Below, in pieces: positions 44,644 to 54,051 of a DNA stretch of 64,000 nt (positions are counted from its first letter, which is position 1; every line of letters begins with the position of its first letter). Source of the DNA: Ferruginibacter sp. (lineage in GTDB: Bacteria; Bacteroidota; Bacteroidia; Chitinophagales; Chitinophagaceae); assembly GCA_030831945.1 (NCBI GenBank), contig JAURKC010000014.1:62001-126000 (forward strand). The letters are read 5' to 3'. The translations under genes and the position numbers were made by a program. The notes beneath the pieces were generated by a model. The model saw nothing but the letters and a program-made list of their open reading frames with translations. It did no database searches and was not told the origin of the DNA.

Positions 44644-45960
44644 ATGCTGTATCATTTATTTCATTGGCTTACTGAATCGGGATATAAATTTCCTGGAAGT
44701 AATTTGTTTGCCTTTATTACTTTTCGTGTGATGTTGGCAGTTATTTTAAGTCTATTCATCACGACGGTATATGGTAAAAAACTAATTGCATTTCTTCAAA
44801 AAAAGCAGTTAGGAGAAACGGTTAGAGAATTAGGTTTAGCGGGTGAGCAGCAAAAAAAAGGGACTCCTACAATGGGAGGACTCATCATCATTTTAGCTAT
44901 TTTAATACCTACTTTATTATTGGCAAACCTCGACAAGGTTTATATCCGCTTGATGTTGCTTTGTACGGTTTGGTTGGGTACGATTGGATTTATTGATGAT
45001 TATTTAAAAATTCGCTCTAAGCGTCTTGCACTTGCTAAGGGTGCCGATTACAAAAAAAGCAATAGTGATGGATTGGCTGGACGATTTAAAATATTTGGTC
45101 AGGTTATGTTGGGAATCATTGTGGGCGCTACGCTATATTTTACTCAAAGTGTAGTGGTGCAAAGAGAAGTGTATAATCCTGATTTTTCTTTAGTGAAAGA
45201 CTCTGTATTGCGACCAGGTGAAAAATTAATGAGTGATAGTTTTAATGTAGTAGCGATTGATGGGAAAAAGCATCTTTTTGTAAAGGTAAAATCTCCTATC
45301 ACAACTATTCCTTTTGTGAAAACGCATGAATTTAATTATGCCAAATTGTTGCCTAAGAACCTACAAGACTACACCTATATACTTTATATCCTTATTGTAA
45401 TATTTATAGTAACTGCGGTAAGTAATGGCGCCAATATAACAGATGGCTTAGATGGTTTAGCTACTGGAGTGAGTGCTATTATTGGAATTAGTCTAGGCAT
45501 TTTTGCATACGTGAGTGGTAATATAAAGTTTGCAGAATACCTCAATATAATGTACATCCCTAATCTAGGTGAGTTATCAATTTTTATTGCTGCATTTGTT
45601 GGTGCATGTATCGGGTTTCTTTGGTACAATTCTTATCCTGCGCAAGTTTTTATGGGAGACACGGGTAGTCTTGCCTTGGGTGGCATCATTGCTGCATTAG
45701 CAATTATTGTTCGTAAAGAATTATTGATTCCAATTTTTTGCGGAGTTTTTTTGATAGAAAATTTAAGTGTAATGATTCAGGTAGCCTATTTCAAATATAC
45801 GAAGCGAAAGTATGGCGAAGGGCGAAGGGTATTTTTAATGAGCCCGCTGCATCATCATTATCAAAAATTAGGTTATCATGAAAGTAAAATTGCAGTTAGA
45901 TTTTGGATTGTTACCATTCTATGTGTAGTAGTGGCAATCGTTACATTGAAATTGAGATAA
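44644..45960 (+). CDS. mraY: Phospho-N-acetylmuramoyl-pentapeptide-transferase
   Basis: Transfers phospho-MurNAc-pentapeptide to undecaprenyl phosphate, making lipid I. About ten TM helices. Motifs are [13 protein letters not shown] near residue 75-87, the Mg-binding FIDDYLK near 118, [11 protein letters not shown] and the [19 protein letters not shown] block. Length of 438 aa exceeds E. coli (360) because of a periplasmic insertion of about 60 residues (about 175-235), typical of Bacteroidota MraY. 6 bp upstream of murD. Confidence 0.98.
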   Translation: MLYHLFHWLTESGYKFPGSNLFAFITFRVMLAVILSLFITTVYGKKLIAFLQKKQLGETVRELGLAGEQQKKGTPTMGGLIIILAILIPTLLLANLDKVYIRLMLLCTVWLGTIGFIDDYLKIRSKRLALAKGADYKKSNSDGLAGRFKIFGQVMLGIIVGATLYFTQSVVVQREVYNPDFSLVKDSVLRPGEKLMSDSFNVVAIDGKKHLFVKVKSPITTIPFVKTHEFNYAKLLPKNLQDYTYILYILIVIFIVTAVSNGANITDGLDGLATGVSAIIGISLGIFAYVSGNIKFAEYLNIMYIPNLGELSIFIAAFVGACIGFLWYNSYPAQVFMGDTGSLALGGIIAALAIIVRKELLIPIFCGVFLIENLSVMIQVAYFKYTKRKYGEGRRVFLMSPLHHHYQKLGYHESKIAVRFWIVTILCVVVAIVTLKLR

Positions 45961-45966
45961 AAAAGG

Positions 45967-47307
45967 ATGAAGAAAAAGTTAGTCATATTAGGAGCAGGTG
46001 AAAGTGGTGTTGGTACTGCTCTATTGGCTATAAAGCAAGGATATGAAGTATTTGTAAGTGATGGAGGAAAAATAAAAGAGGAGTATAAAAATGAATTGAA
46101 AACCAATGGGATTGACTTTGAAGAATTAGGACATGCAGAAGAAAAGATTCTCAATGCAGATGAAGTAATGAAAAGTCCAGGTATTCCAGAAAAAAATGAA
46201 TTAGTAAAAAAAATAAGACAAAAAGGGATTTCCATAATCAGTGAAATTGAATTTGCGTTTAGGTATAAAGGGGATAGTAGAATAATTGCTATAACGGGGA
46301 GTAACGGAAAAACCACCACCACAGCGCTTACATGGCATATTTGTAAAAATGCTGGAATGGATTGTGCAATGGTTGGAAATATCGGATACTCTTTTGCAAG
46401 ACAATTGGCTCTTGATCCAAAATCTTTATATGTGATAGAGATTAGCTCTTTTCAATTAGATGATATAAAAACTTTTCGTCCAGATGTGGCGATACTGACG
46501 AATATCACTGAAGACCATCTAGATAGGTATGATTATAAAATGCAAAACTATGTAGATAGTAAGTTTAGGATAGTAGAAAATCAGCAGGTCAACGATGTAT
46601 TCATTTTCAATTTAGATGATACAATTACTAATCAAAATATAAATAAATATTCCATTCAATCAACTTTATATCCTATTACAATGAGTAAAGAACTACCACA
46701 GGGTGCGTACCTGACAAACGCTCAGATGCACTTAAAATGGAAAGCGGAGGAAATGCATATGAGCATAGAAGATTTTGCTTTGAAAGGAAAACACAACCAG
46801 TACAACAGTATGGCTGCAAGTTTAGGTGCTACGGCTGTTGGTATCAAGAAAGAAATTATCAGGGAGTCCCTACAAACTTTCCAAAGTTTAGAACACCGCA
46901 TGGAGCCAGTGGCTAAAATAAAGGGGGTGCAATTTATTAATGATTCAAAAGCTACTAATGTCAATAGTACTTGGTTTGCATTAGAGAGTATTGATAAGCC
47001 AACCATTCTAATATTGGGTGGAGTAGATAAGGGTAACGATTACTCGCTTTTAAATGATTTAGTTAAGGAAAAAGTAAAAGCCATCGTTTGCATGGGGGTT
47101 GATAACCGTAAGATACATGAAGCTTTTGGAGATATTGTTTCATTAATTGTTAATGCTAGTTCTGCTGAGGAGGCGGTTAAAGCAGCATTTCATTTTTCGG
47201 ATAAGGGAGATGTTGTATTGCTAAGTCCAGCTTGCGCAAGTTTTGATCTCTTTAAAAATTATGAGGATAGAGGAAATCAATTCAAACATGCTGTAAAAAA
47301 TTTATAA
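45967..47307 (+). CDS. murD: UDP-N-acetylmuramoylalanine--D-glutamate ligase
   Basis: Adds D-glutamate to UDP-MurNAc-L-Ala. It has an N-terminal Rossmann domain (KLVILGAGESGVGTALLA), ATP loop AITGSNGKTTTT, central ITEDHLDRY and C-terminal NDSKATNVNSTWFALES with LGGVDKGNDY. Length 446 aa is normal. It follows mraY by 6 bp and precedes ftsW by 77 bp. Confidence 0.98.
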   Translation: MKKKLVILGAGESGVGTALLAIKQGYEVFVSDGGKIKEEYKNELKTNGIDFEELGHAEEKILNADEVMKSPGIPEKNELVKKIRQKGISIISEIEFAFRYKGDSRIIAITGSNGKTTTTALTWHICKNAGMDCAMVGNIGYSFARQLALDPKSLYVIEISSFQLDDIKTFRPDVAILTNITEDHLDRYDYKMQNYVDSKFRIVENQQVNDVFIFNLDDTITNQNINKYSIQSTLYPITMSKELPQGAYLTNAQMHLKWKAEEMHMSIEDFALKGKHNQYNSMAASLGATAVGIKKEIIRESLQTFQSLEHRMEPVAKIKGVQFINDSKATNVNSTWFALESIDKPTILILGGVDKGNDYSLLNDLVKEKVKAIVCMGVDNRKIHEAFGDIVSLIVNASSAEEAVKAAFHFSDKGDVVLLSPACASFDLFKNYEDRGNQFKHAVKNL

Positions 47308-47384
47308 GAAAATCTAATTCGATGCCTATTGGCAAAGAATAAAAACAAAACAGTCAATCGATCTCCAACTAGTAGGAGAAAAAT

Positions 47385-48695
47385 ATGTCAGAGCAAAAAT
47401 CTATATTAAAAAAATTGTTTGGAATTCCACCAATCGAAGAAGGAGTCTTTAATACTTCTATAAGAGGAGTTGAAGGGATGAGTGGTAATCTTGTGCGGAA
47501 GACTAGTGGAGATAAAGTAATATGGGCGATTGTGATTATTCTTTCATTGATTAGCTTATTAGTAGTTTATAGTAGTACTGGCTCATTGGCTTATAAATAC
47601 AGTAAGAGTACCGAGAGTTATCTTTTTAAACAATTTGCATTAATTATATCAGGTGTAATCTTTATATACTTTGCCCATCGGGTCAATTACACTTTCTACT
47701 CTAGGGTAGCCAAAATATTATTTTTAATCTCTATTCCTTTATTAATCTACACGTATTTTTTTGGTACAACTTTAAATGAAGGTAGTCGTTGGATTAAACT
47801 TCCTGTAATTAATCAAACTTTTCAAACATCTGATCTTGCCAAGTTAGCACTGTTTATGTATTTGAGCCGACAATTGAGTAGAAAGCAACTAGTCATTAAA
47901 GATTTTAAGAAAGGATTTTTACCCATAATTATTCCGATTCTCGTTATATGTATTTTAATTGCTCCAGCTAATTTATCTACTGCAATATTAGTAGCTGGTA
48001 CAAGTTTTATGCTAATGTTTATTGGTCGTGCAAATGCCAAGCACCTGATATTAACGATTACTATCGCAATCATTCCAATTATACTGCTAACACTGGTAGC
48101 AGTTAAATATTATGATAAGGCGGAAGGGAAATCAAAAGATTTGCCAGCCATATTTTCTTCTGGAAGAGTTCCTACCTGGATTAGTCGTATTCAAACATTT
48201 ATTTACACAGGTAAGGGAGATGGTGGAGAAAAGACCTATCAGATTAACCAGGCAAAGATTGCAATTGCCAGTGGAGGTTGGTTTGGAAGAGGACCAGGAA
48301 ATAGTAATGCTCGTAATTTTTTACCTCACTCTTACAGTGATTTTATTTTCGCTATCATATTAGAAGAGTATGGATTATTAGGAGGGGCGTTTATTGTTTT
48401 TATTTATTTATTGTTTTTGTATCGATGTATAAGGTTGTATAGAAAATGTCCATTTGCATTTGGTGCTTTTCTTGCATTAGCCTTGAGTTTTACTTTGGTG
48501 ATTCAAGCATTTGCTAATATGGGAGTGAATGTAAATATATTTCCTAACACAGGCGTTACCCTGCCGTTAGTAAGTATGGGCGGAAGTAGTTTTCTTTTTA
48601 CTTGTTTGTCTATAGGAATTATTTTAAGTGTAGCTAGAAATGTAGAACAGCAGGAAAGTCCAGCTTCACTTGCAGTAGTTAAAGAAGAAGTGTAA
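47385..48695 (+). CDS. ftsW: Peptidoglycan glycosyltransferase FtsW
   Basis: SEDS-family polymerase that elongates septal glycan strands with the PBP encoded upstream. After an unusual polar N-terminal tail of about 45 residues come about ten TM helices. SEDS signatures include GSRWIKLP, FQTSDLAKLAL, GRGPGNSNARNFLPHSYSDFIFAIILEEYG and GVTLPLVSMGGSS. Position between murD and murG argues for FtsW rather than RodA. Length 436 aa. Confidence 0.96.
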   Translation: MSEQKSILKKLFGIPPIEEGVFNTSIRGVEGMSGNLVRKTSGDKVIWAIVIILSLISLLVVYSSTGSLAYKYSKSTESYLFKQFALIISGVIFIYFAHRVNYTFYSRVAKILFLISIPLLIYTYFFGTTLNEGSRWIKLPVINQTFQTSDLAKLALFMYLSRQLSRKQLVIKDFKKGFLPIIIPILVICILIAPANLSTAILVAGTSFMLMFIGRANAKHLILTITIAIIPIILLTLVAVKYYDKAEGKSKDLPAIFSSGRVPTWISRIQTFIYTGKGDGGEKTYQINQAKIAIASGGWFGRGPGNSNARNFLPHSYSDFIFAIILEEYGLLGGAFIVFIYLLFLYRCIRLYRKCPFAFGAFLALALSFTLVIQAFANMGVNVNIFPNTGVTLPLVSMGGSSFLFTCLSIGIILSVARNVEQQESPASLAVVKEEV

Positions 48696-48717
48696 AAAAA
48701 TTGATTGTATAATAGTA

Positions 48718-49869
48718 ATGAAAGAAAAAGTAGCCGATAGCATTTTAGGAAATTCCACTTTTGGAAGCCGAATAGCCCGCATCATTATTGCAGGTGGGGG
48801 AACCGGCGGACATATTTTTCCAGCTATTGCTATCGCTAAAGCGATTGTCAGATTACAACCACAAACACAAATTTTGTTTGTAGGGGCGTCGGGCAAAATG
48901 GAAATGGAAAAAGTGCCCTTAGCTGGATTTCGTATTGAAGGATTAACAATAGCTGGATTTAATAGAAGCTCTTTGATTAAAAATATTAGTTTACCCTTTA
49001 AGTTGTTAAAGAGTTTTTTTCAAGTCAGTAACATTTTTAAATCCTTTAAGCCTACTGCAGTAATTGGAGTGGGAGGGTATTCAAGTTTTCCTGTTCTTCG
49101 TTATGCTCAAGCAAAAGGGGTAGATACATTTATTCATGAAAGTAATTCTTATGCGGGTAAGTCGAATCGAATGTTAGGAAAAAATGCTACTAAGATTTTT
49201 GTTGCTATTGATGGAATGGGTAAGTTTTTTCCTTCCAATAAAATTATTCAAACTGGCAATCCTGTTAGAGAAGCTATCGTTAACAGTAAGCTATCGAGAG
49301 AAGAGGCAATTTTATTTTTCGGACTTGATCCTAATAAGAAAACAGTTCTTGCTATTGGTGGAAGTTTGGGTGCTAAAAATATCAATGAAGCTTTGGCTAA
49401 GGGTATCAGTGAATTTGAGAAAAATGACTTACAACTTATTTGGCAAACTGGAAAACCCTTTGTGGAAAAAGGAAGAGAGATAGCGAATGGCAAATCAAAT
49501 ATTTGGGTAAATGATTTTATTACTCAAATGGAAAATGCTTATGGGGCTGCGGATATAGTAATTAGTAGAAGTGGTGCGATGTCGATTGCTGAATTAGCGG
49601 TGATGAAAAAGCCAGCCGTATTAGTTCCTTTTCCGTTTGCAGCCGAAGACCACCAAACAGTGAATGCACAAAGATTGGTAGATAAAAATGCAGCAATAAT
49701 GATACCTGATTCGGCGGCATTCGATCAATTAGTATCGACGGTAGTTGAGCTTTCAAAGAACGATGATAAGCAGCAAGCGTTAAAGGAAAATATTAGCGAG
49801 TTGGCAGTAAATAATGCGGATGAAGTAATTGCTTTAGAGATTTTAAACGCTTTAAATAAGCGTAGTTAA
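48718..49869 (+). CDS. murG: UDP-N-acetylglucosamine--MurNAc-(pentapeptide)-PP-undecaprenol GlcNAc transferase
   Basis: Adds GlcNAc to lipid I to make lipid II on the inner face of the membrane. GT-B fold: N-terminal loop IAGGGTGGHIFPAIAIA (residues about 22-38), second domain with AIGGSLGAKNINEAL and the donor-binding SRSGAMSIAELAVMKKPAVLVPFP...DHQTVNA. An extra 18 residues precede the fold. Length 383 aa. 22 bp after ftsW and 21 bp before murC. Confidence 0.97.
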   Translation: MKEKVADSILGNSTFGSRIARIIIAGGGTGGHIFPAIAIAKAIVRLQPQTQILFVGASGKMEMEKVPLAGFRIEGLTIAGFNRSSLIKNISLPFKLLKSFFQVSNIFKSFKPTAVIGVGGYSSFPVLRYAQAKGVDTFIHESNSYAGKSNRMLGKNATKIFVAIDGMGKFFPSNKIIQTGNPVREAIVNSKLSREEAILFFGLDPNKKTVLAIGGSLGAKNINEALAKGISEFEKNDLQLIWQTGKPFVEKGREIANGKSNIWVNDFITQMENAYGAADIVISRSGAMSIAELAVMKKPAVLVPFPFAAEDHQTVNAQRLVDKNAAIMIPDSAAFDQLVSTVVELSKNDDKQQALKENISELAVNNADEVIALEILNALNKRS

Positions 49870-49890
49870 TAAAAAGTATCAAAAATATCA

Positions 49891-51342
49891 ATGAAAATAT
49901 TTAATCAATTGTTATCATTTTTAGGAGCATCTTATCCCCTTAAGGAAGGAGTTGAACCAGCAGTCTATTTTCTGGGTATCGGAGGAATAGGCATGAGCGC
50001 ATTGGCAAGATATTTTCAATCACAGGGTGTCAAAGTAAGTGGATATGATAAAACAGAGACTGTACTTACGAGACAACTTTCTGCTGAGGGTATCGCTATT
50101 CATTATGAAGATAAAATTGAATGGATTAATAAAGATGCTCAATTGGTTATTTATACACCGGCTGTACCGAAAGATAGTATTGAATTAAATTTTTATCAGC
50201 AAAATAATTATACGGTTGTTAAGAGAAGCGAAGTATTAGGGGCCATTACCAATGCAGCTTTCAATATTTGTATTGCAGGTACACATGGTAAAACAACTAC
50301 CAGTACTATGGTTGGACATATTCTTCGTCATAGCAAGTATGGTTGCAATGCTTTTCTTGGGGGTATTTCAGTTAATTATGGTACTAATTTCTGGAGTGAT
50401 AGTAAAAATGTTTGTGTTGTAGAAGCGGATGAATATGATAGAAGTTTTTTGAAGTTAAGTCCAGATATCGCCATTATTAGTTCAATGGATGCGGATCATT
50501 TGGATATATATGGTACAGCGGAAAATATGGAGCAGGCGTTTATCGACTTTTCAAAAAAGGTTAAACCAGGCGGATTGTTGATTAGTAAATACGGGTTGAA
50601 TAGAGCGGCAGATTTAGGTGCGGACCAAATGTTAACCTATCATTTAACCGACAATAAGGCCAATGTTTTTGCAAGCAATATTATTATTCAAAATGGTAGT
50701 TACCAATTTGATATTGAATGGAATGATTTCAATGGGGGTAATTGGATGCTAAAAGGGGTAGTGTTAAATATGGGGGGTAAACATAATATCGAAAATATGC
50801 TTGCAGCAATCGCTGTAGCCCATCATATTGGAGTGGAGGATAAGAAAATTATTGATGCGGTAGCTGATTTCAAAGGGGTAAAGCGGCGCTTTGAATATAT
50901 TTTAAAATCGAGTCATCAAGTTTTCATCGATGATTATGCGCATCATCCGGAGGAGTTAAGGGCTTTGATAACTGGTGCAAAGAATCTATTTCCAGATAAA
51001 AAGTGTACCGTGGTTTTCCAGCCGCATTTGTTTAGTAGAACTAGGGATTTTGTGGATGGTTTTGCAGAAGTCTTAGATCTTGCTGATGAAATCATTCTTT
51101 TACCGATATATCCTGCAAGGGAATTACCAATGGAAGGGGTTAGTAGTCAAATGATTTTGGATAGGATGCATAGTGAAGATAGAATGTTATTGAGCAAGGA
51201 AAATCTATTAAAGCATTTTTCGTCAGAAAAAGATGCGCAGGTAGAAGAGGGCTTTACAGGAAATATGGTGATTACAGCAGGTGCTGGAGATATCGATACG
51301 TTGGTTGAACCAATTAAAGAAATATTAATCAATAAAAATTAA
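49891..51342 (+). CDS. murC: UDP-N-acetylmuramate--L-alanine ligase
   Basis: Adds the first amino acid of the stem peptide. Motifs are FLGIGGIGMSALARYF (nucleotide fold), ATP loop IAGTHGKTTTSTM, EADEYDRSFL, and DDYAHHPEELRALI in the C-terminal domain. Length 483 aa; the N-terminal 20 residues precede the conserved core, as in many homologs. The gene lies between murG and ftsQ. Confidence 0.98.
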   Translation: MKIFNQLLSFLGASYPLKEGVEPAVYFLGIGGIGMSALARYFQSQGVKVSGYDKTETVLTRQLSAEGIAIHYEDKIEWINKDAQLVIYTPAVPKDSIELNFYQQNNYTVVKRSEVLGAITNAAFNICIAGTHGKTTTSTMVGHILRHSKYGCNAFLGGISVNYGTNFWSDSKNVCVVEADEYDRSFLKLSPDIAIISSMDADHLDIYGTAENMEQAFIDFSKKVKPGGLLISKYGLNRAADLGADQMLTYHLTDNKANVFASNIIIQNGSYQFDIEWNDFNGGNWMLKGVVLNMGGKHNIENMLAAIAVAHHIGVEDKKIIDAVADFKGVKRRFEYILKSSHQVFIDDYAHHPEELRALITGAKNLFPDKKCTVVFQPHLFSRTRDFVDGFAEVLDLADEIILLPIYPARELPMEGVSSQMILDRMHSEDRMLLSKENLLKHFSSEKDAQVEEGFTGNMVITAGAGDIDTLVEPIKEILINKN

Positions 51343-51385
51343 TCAAAATATCCCTTTAAAGAAATAGTAATAGAGGGTTGATTAT

Positions 51386-52480
51386 ATGGTAAAAAAGAAA
51401 ATTATAATAAATGTTTTGCTAGCCATTTTTTGGACTGCCTTAGGTACGGGAACTATTGTTTTGCTAGCTGCAGCAATACGTATTAAGGATTCAAAAAAAT
51501 GTACTGGAGTAGAGATTACTATCAAAGCAGTGAGTAATAACTTTTTTGTAGATAAAGCAGATATACTTAAAATTATTGCTTCTAATACGAATGGTGACTT
51601 AAAAGATAATAAAGTGAGTTCTTTTGATTTGAAAGGAATTGAGTTAGAACTTGAAAAAAATATTTGGATTAAAAATGCACAATTGTTTTTTGATAATAAT
51701 GAGAAGTTACAAGTAAACGTTACAGAGAGGGAGCCAGTCGCTAGGGTATTTAGTAGCTATGGAACTACTTTTTATGTGGACAAAGAGGTTTCAATGCTTC
51801 CATTGAGTGATAAGTTTTCAGCTAGACTGCCGGTTTTTACAAATTTTCCATCTGATAAAAAAGTGCTCTTGCCGTCAGACAGTAGTTTGTTAAGGGATAT
51901 TATTTCAATCAGTCAAGCGATTCAAAAAGATTCATTTTATATGGCGATGATTGAGCAGATTGATATAACGCCTCAACATACTTTTGAAATGTTGCCTAAA
52001 TTAGGTAATACACTTATTGTAGTTGGAGATGCAAAAAATATAGAAAAAAAATTAGCTAAACTCCGTTTGTTTTATAAAGAGATTGTAGTAAATGCTGGAT
52101 GGAGTAAGTATAGTGAAATTAATATTCAGTACAATAATCAAGTGGTAGCAAAAAGAAAGGGTGTCGAAGATGTGCGGGCAGATTCATTGCGCACTTTGCA
52201 ATTAATTCAGTTGATAGCTGAGAATGCTAAAAAGTTATCAGAAGACTCTTTGCAAACGATTATTCAGGACACTGAGAAAAATTCGCCTAATGCTAATATG
52301 ATTTTGCAGTCAATTGAGCGAGATGAAAATAGTGATTCTATTCCCGTGTTGGAGCCTATTTCTTCAAAGGGAAATATTGAAAATAAAATGCCCGCAGCAG
52401 TTGGAAAACAGAACTTGGATAAAACTAAAAAGACAAATCAAGCATTACCTAAAACAGTAGTAAAAAAACATTCATTATAA
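51386..52480 (+). CDS. ftsQ: Cell division protein FtsQ/DivIB family
   Basis: Bitopic septum protein that links FtsA/FtsZ-side proteins with FtsLB and FtsWI. A TM lies at about residues 7-31, followed by a POTRA-like segment (VEITIKAVSNNFFVDKADILKII, FDLKGIELELEKNIWIKNAQLFFDNNEKLQVNVTEREPVARVF) and the beta domain to about residue 255. The last 110 residues form a polar, probably disordered tail that is longer than in most FtsQ proteins. Identified by topology, POTRA motif and position before ftsA. Confidence 0.9.
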   Translation: MVKKKIIINVLLAIFWTALGTGTIVLLAAAIRIKDSKKCTGVEITIKAVSNNFFVDKADILKIIASNTNGDLKDNKVSSFDLKGIELELEKNIWIKNAQLFFDNNEKLQVNVTEREPVARVFSSYGTTFYVDKEVSMLPLSDKFSARLPVFTNFPSDKKVLLPSDSSLLRDIISISQAIQKDSFYMAMIEQIDITPQHTFEMLPKLGNTLIVVGDAKNIEKKLAKLRLFYKEIVVNAGWSKYSEINIQYNNQVVAKRKGVEDVRADSLRTLQLIQLIAENAKKLSEDSLQTIIQDTEKNSPNANMILQSIERDENSDSIPVLEPISSKGNIENKMPAAVGKQNLDKTKKTNQALPKTVVKKHSL

Positions 52481-52517
52481 AGTATCAATTTTTATAAACA
52501 CACACAAACATACAATT

Positions 52518-53945
52518 ATGACTCAAGAACAAAACACAACAAATGATAGCGGAGTGGTAAATACCAATCCTGTTATTGTTGGCCTTGACATTGGCACTAC
52601 TAAAATAGCTGCTATTGCTGGTCGGAAAAATGAATACGGCAAACTAGAAATTCTTGGTTTTGGCCGTGCTAATAGTAATGGCGTTCAGCATGGAATGGTA
52701 TTAAACATTGATCAAACCATTAAGGCAATTGAAATGGCTTTGAAAAATTGTTATGATTCCAATCCTAATTTATCGATTGAAGAAGTGTATGTTGGTATTG
52801 CAGGCCATCATATTAAGAGTTTGCAAACTCGTGGTGATATTGTTCGTCAAGCTACTGAAGAAGAAATTCGCCAGGAGGAAGTAGATCGCTTAGTTGCTGA
52901 TCAATATAGAACTTACATTCCTGCAGGAGATCAAATTATTGATGTTATTCCGCAAGAGTTTACAGTGGACAATTTCCAAAATATTCCTAATCCTATTGGG
53001 TATAGCGGAGTGAAAGTGGGGGCAAATTTTCATATAATTACTGGCGACAAAAACGCTATTCGCAATATTAATAGAAGTGTAGAAAAAGCAGGATTGTCTA
53101 CTAAAGATTTGGTTTTACAACCATTAGCATCAGCTGCTGCAGTAATGTGTGAACAAGATTTAGAGGCAGGTGTGGCAATAGTAGATATTGGAGGCGGTAC
53201 CACAGATCTAGCCGTATTCTACGAAGGAATATTAAAACACACCGCTGTTATTCCTTTTGGAGGAGAAAATATTACCAATGACATTAAGAATGGTCTAGGT
53301 GTTTTAAAAACACAGGCTGAGCAAATGAAAATTCAGTTTGGCAGTGCCTTGAGTGATGAGGCAAAATCTAATGCATTCATTACTATCCCTGGATTACGCG
53401 GTATGCAGTCTAAGGAAATTAGTGTAAAAAATCTTGCAGCAATTGTTCAGGCTAGAATGAGTGAAATCATGGATTTTGTTAGCTATCATTTAAAGCAGGT
53501 AGGTTTAGATACTCGTTTATTGAATGGTGGAATTATTTTAACTGGTGGAGGATCACAATTGAAACACTTGATTCAGTTAACTGAATATGTTACCGGACTC
53601 AATGCAAGAATTGGTTATCCAAATGAACATTTAGCTGGTGGACATATTGATGAGTTAACCAAGCCAATGTACAGTACTTGTATTGGTTTAATATTAAAAG
53701 GGTATAATGATTATGAAAATAAAAATAGGCCTTTGGATGAATCATTTCATAAAATAACTGTCCCTAATTCATTAAGAAGAAAAACTGCTTCAGAAGATTT
53801 GGAAGCGTCAATAGCGGGTGAAGAATTTGATCAACTATCAAGTAATAAAAAAATAAACGAGCGTAAATCTTTAAAGGGATTTATGGATTCTTTCAAAATT
53901 GGCTTGATTGATTTGTTCAAAGAAGAGGAAGACGGAAAATTATAA
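52518..53945 (+). CDS. ftsA: Cell division protein FtsA
   Basis: Actin-like protein that tethers FtsZ to the membrane. It shows VGLDIGTTKIAAIAG (phosphate 1), the 1C domain (GHHIKSLQTRGDIVRQ), VDIGGGTTDLAVF (phosphate 2) and LTGGGSQLKHL (adenosine motif). The C-terminus ends in a short amphipathic helix GFMDSFKIGLIDLFKEEE, the expected membrane anchor. Length 475 aa is above the E. coli 420 because of a linker before the anchor. Confidence 0.97.
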   Translation: MTQEQNTTNDSGVVNTNPVIVGLDIGTTKIAAIAGRKNEYGKLEILGFGRANSNGVQHGMVLNIDQTIKAIEMALKNCYDSNPNLSIEEVYVGIAGHHIKSLQTRGDIVRQATEEEIRQEEVDRLVADQYRTYIPAGDQIIDVIPQEFTVDNFQNIPNPIGYSGVKVGANFHIITGDKNAIRNINRSVEKAGLSTKDLVLQPLASAAAVMCEQDLEAGVAIVDIGGGTTDLAVFYEGILKHTAVIPFGGENITNDIKNGLGVLKTQAEQMKIQFGSALSDEAKSNAFITIPGLRGMQSKEISVKNLAAIVQARMSEIMDFVSYHLKQVGLDTRLLNGGIILTGGGSQLKHLIQLTEYVTGLNARIGYPNEHLAGGHIDELTKPMYSTCIGLILKGYNDYENKNRPLDESFHKITVPNSLRRKTASEDLEASIAGEEFDQLSSNKKINERKSLKGFMDSFKIGLIDLFKEEEDGKL

Positions 53946-54051
53946 GTCGTTACAAATTTTAAAAATAAATATACTAACCAATTAACAACAGTACTTTCAA
54001 TTTGCTGCCTTACTAACAGAAAATAAAGAACGTACTTAAATAGTAACCATT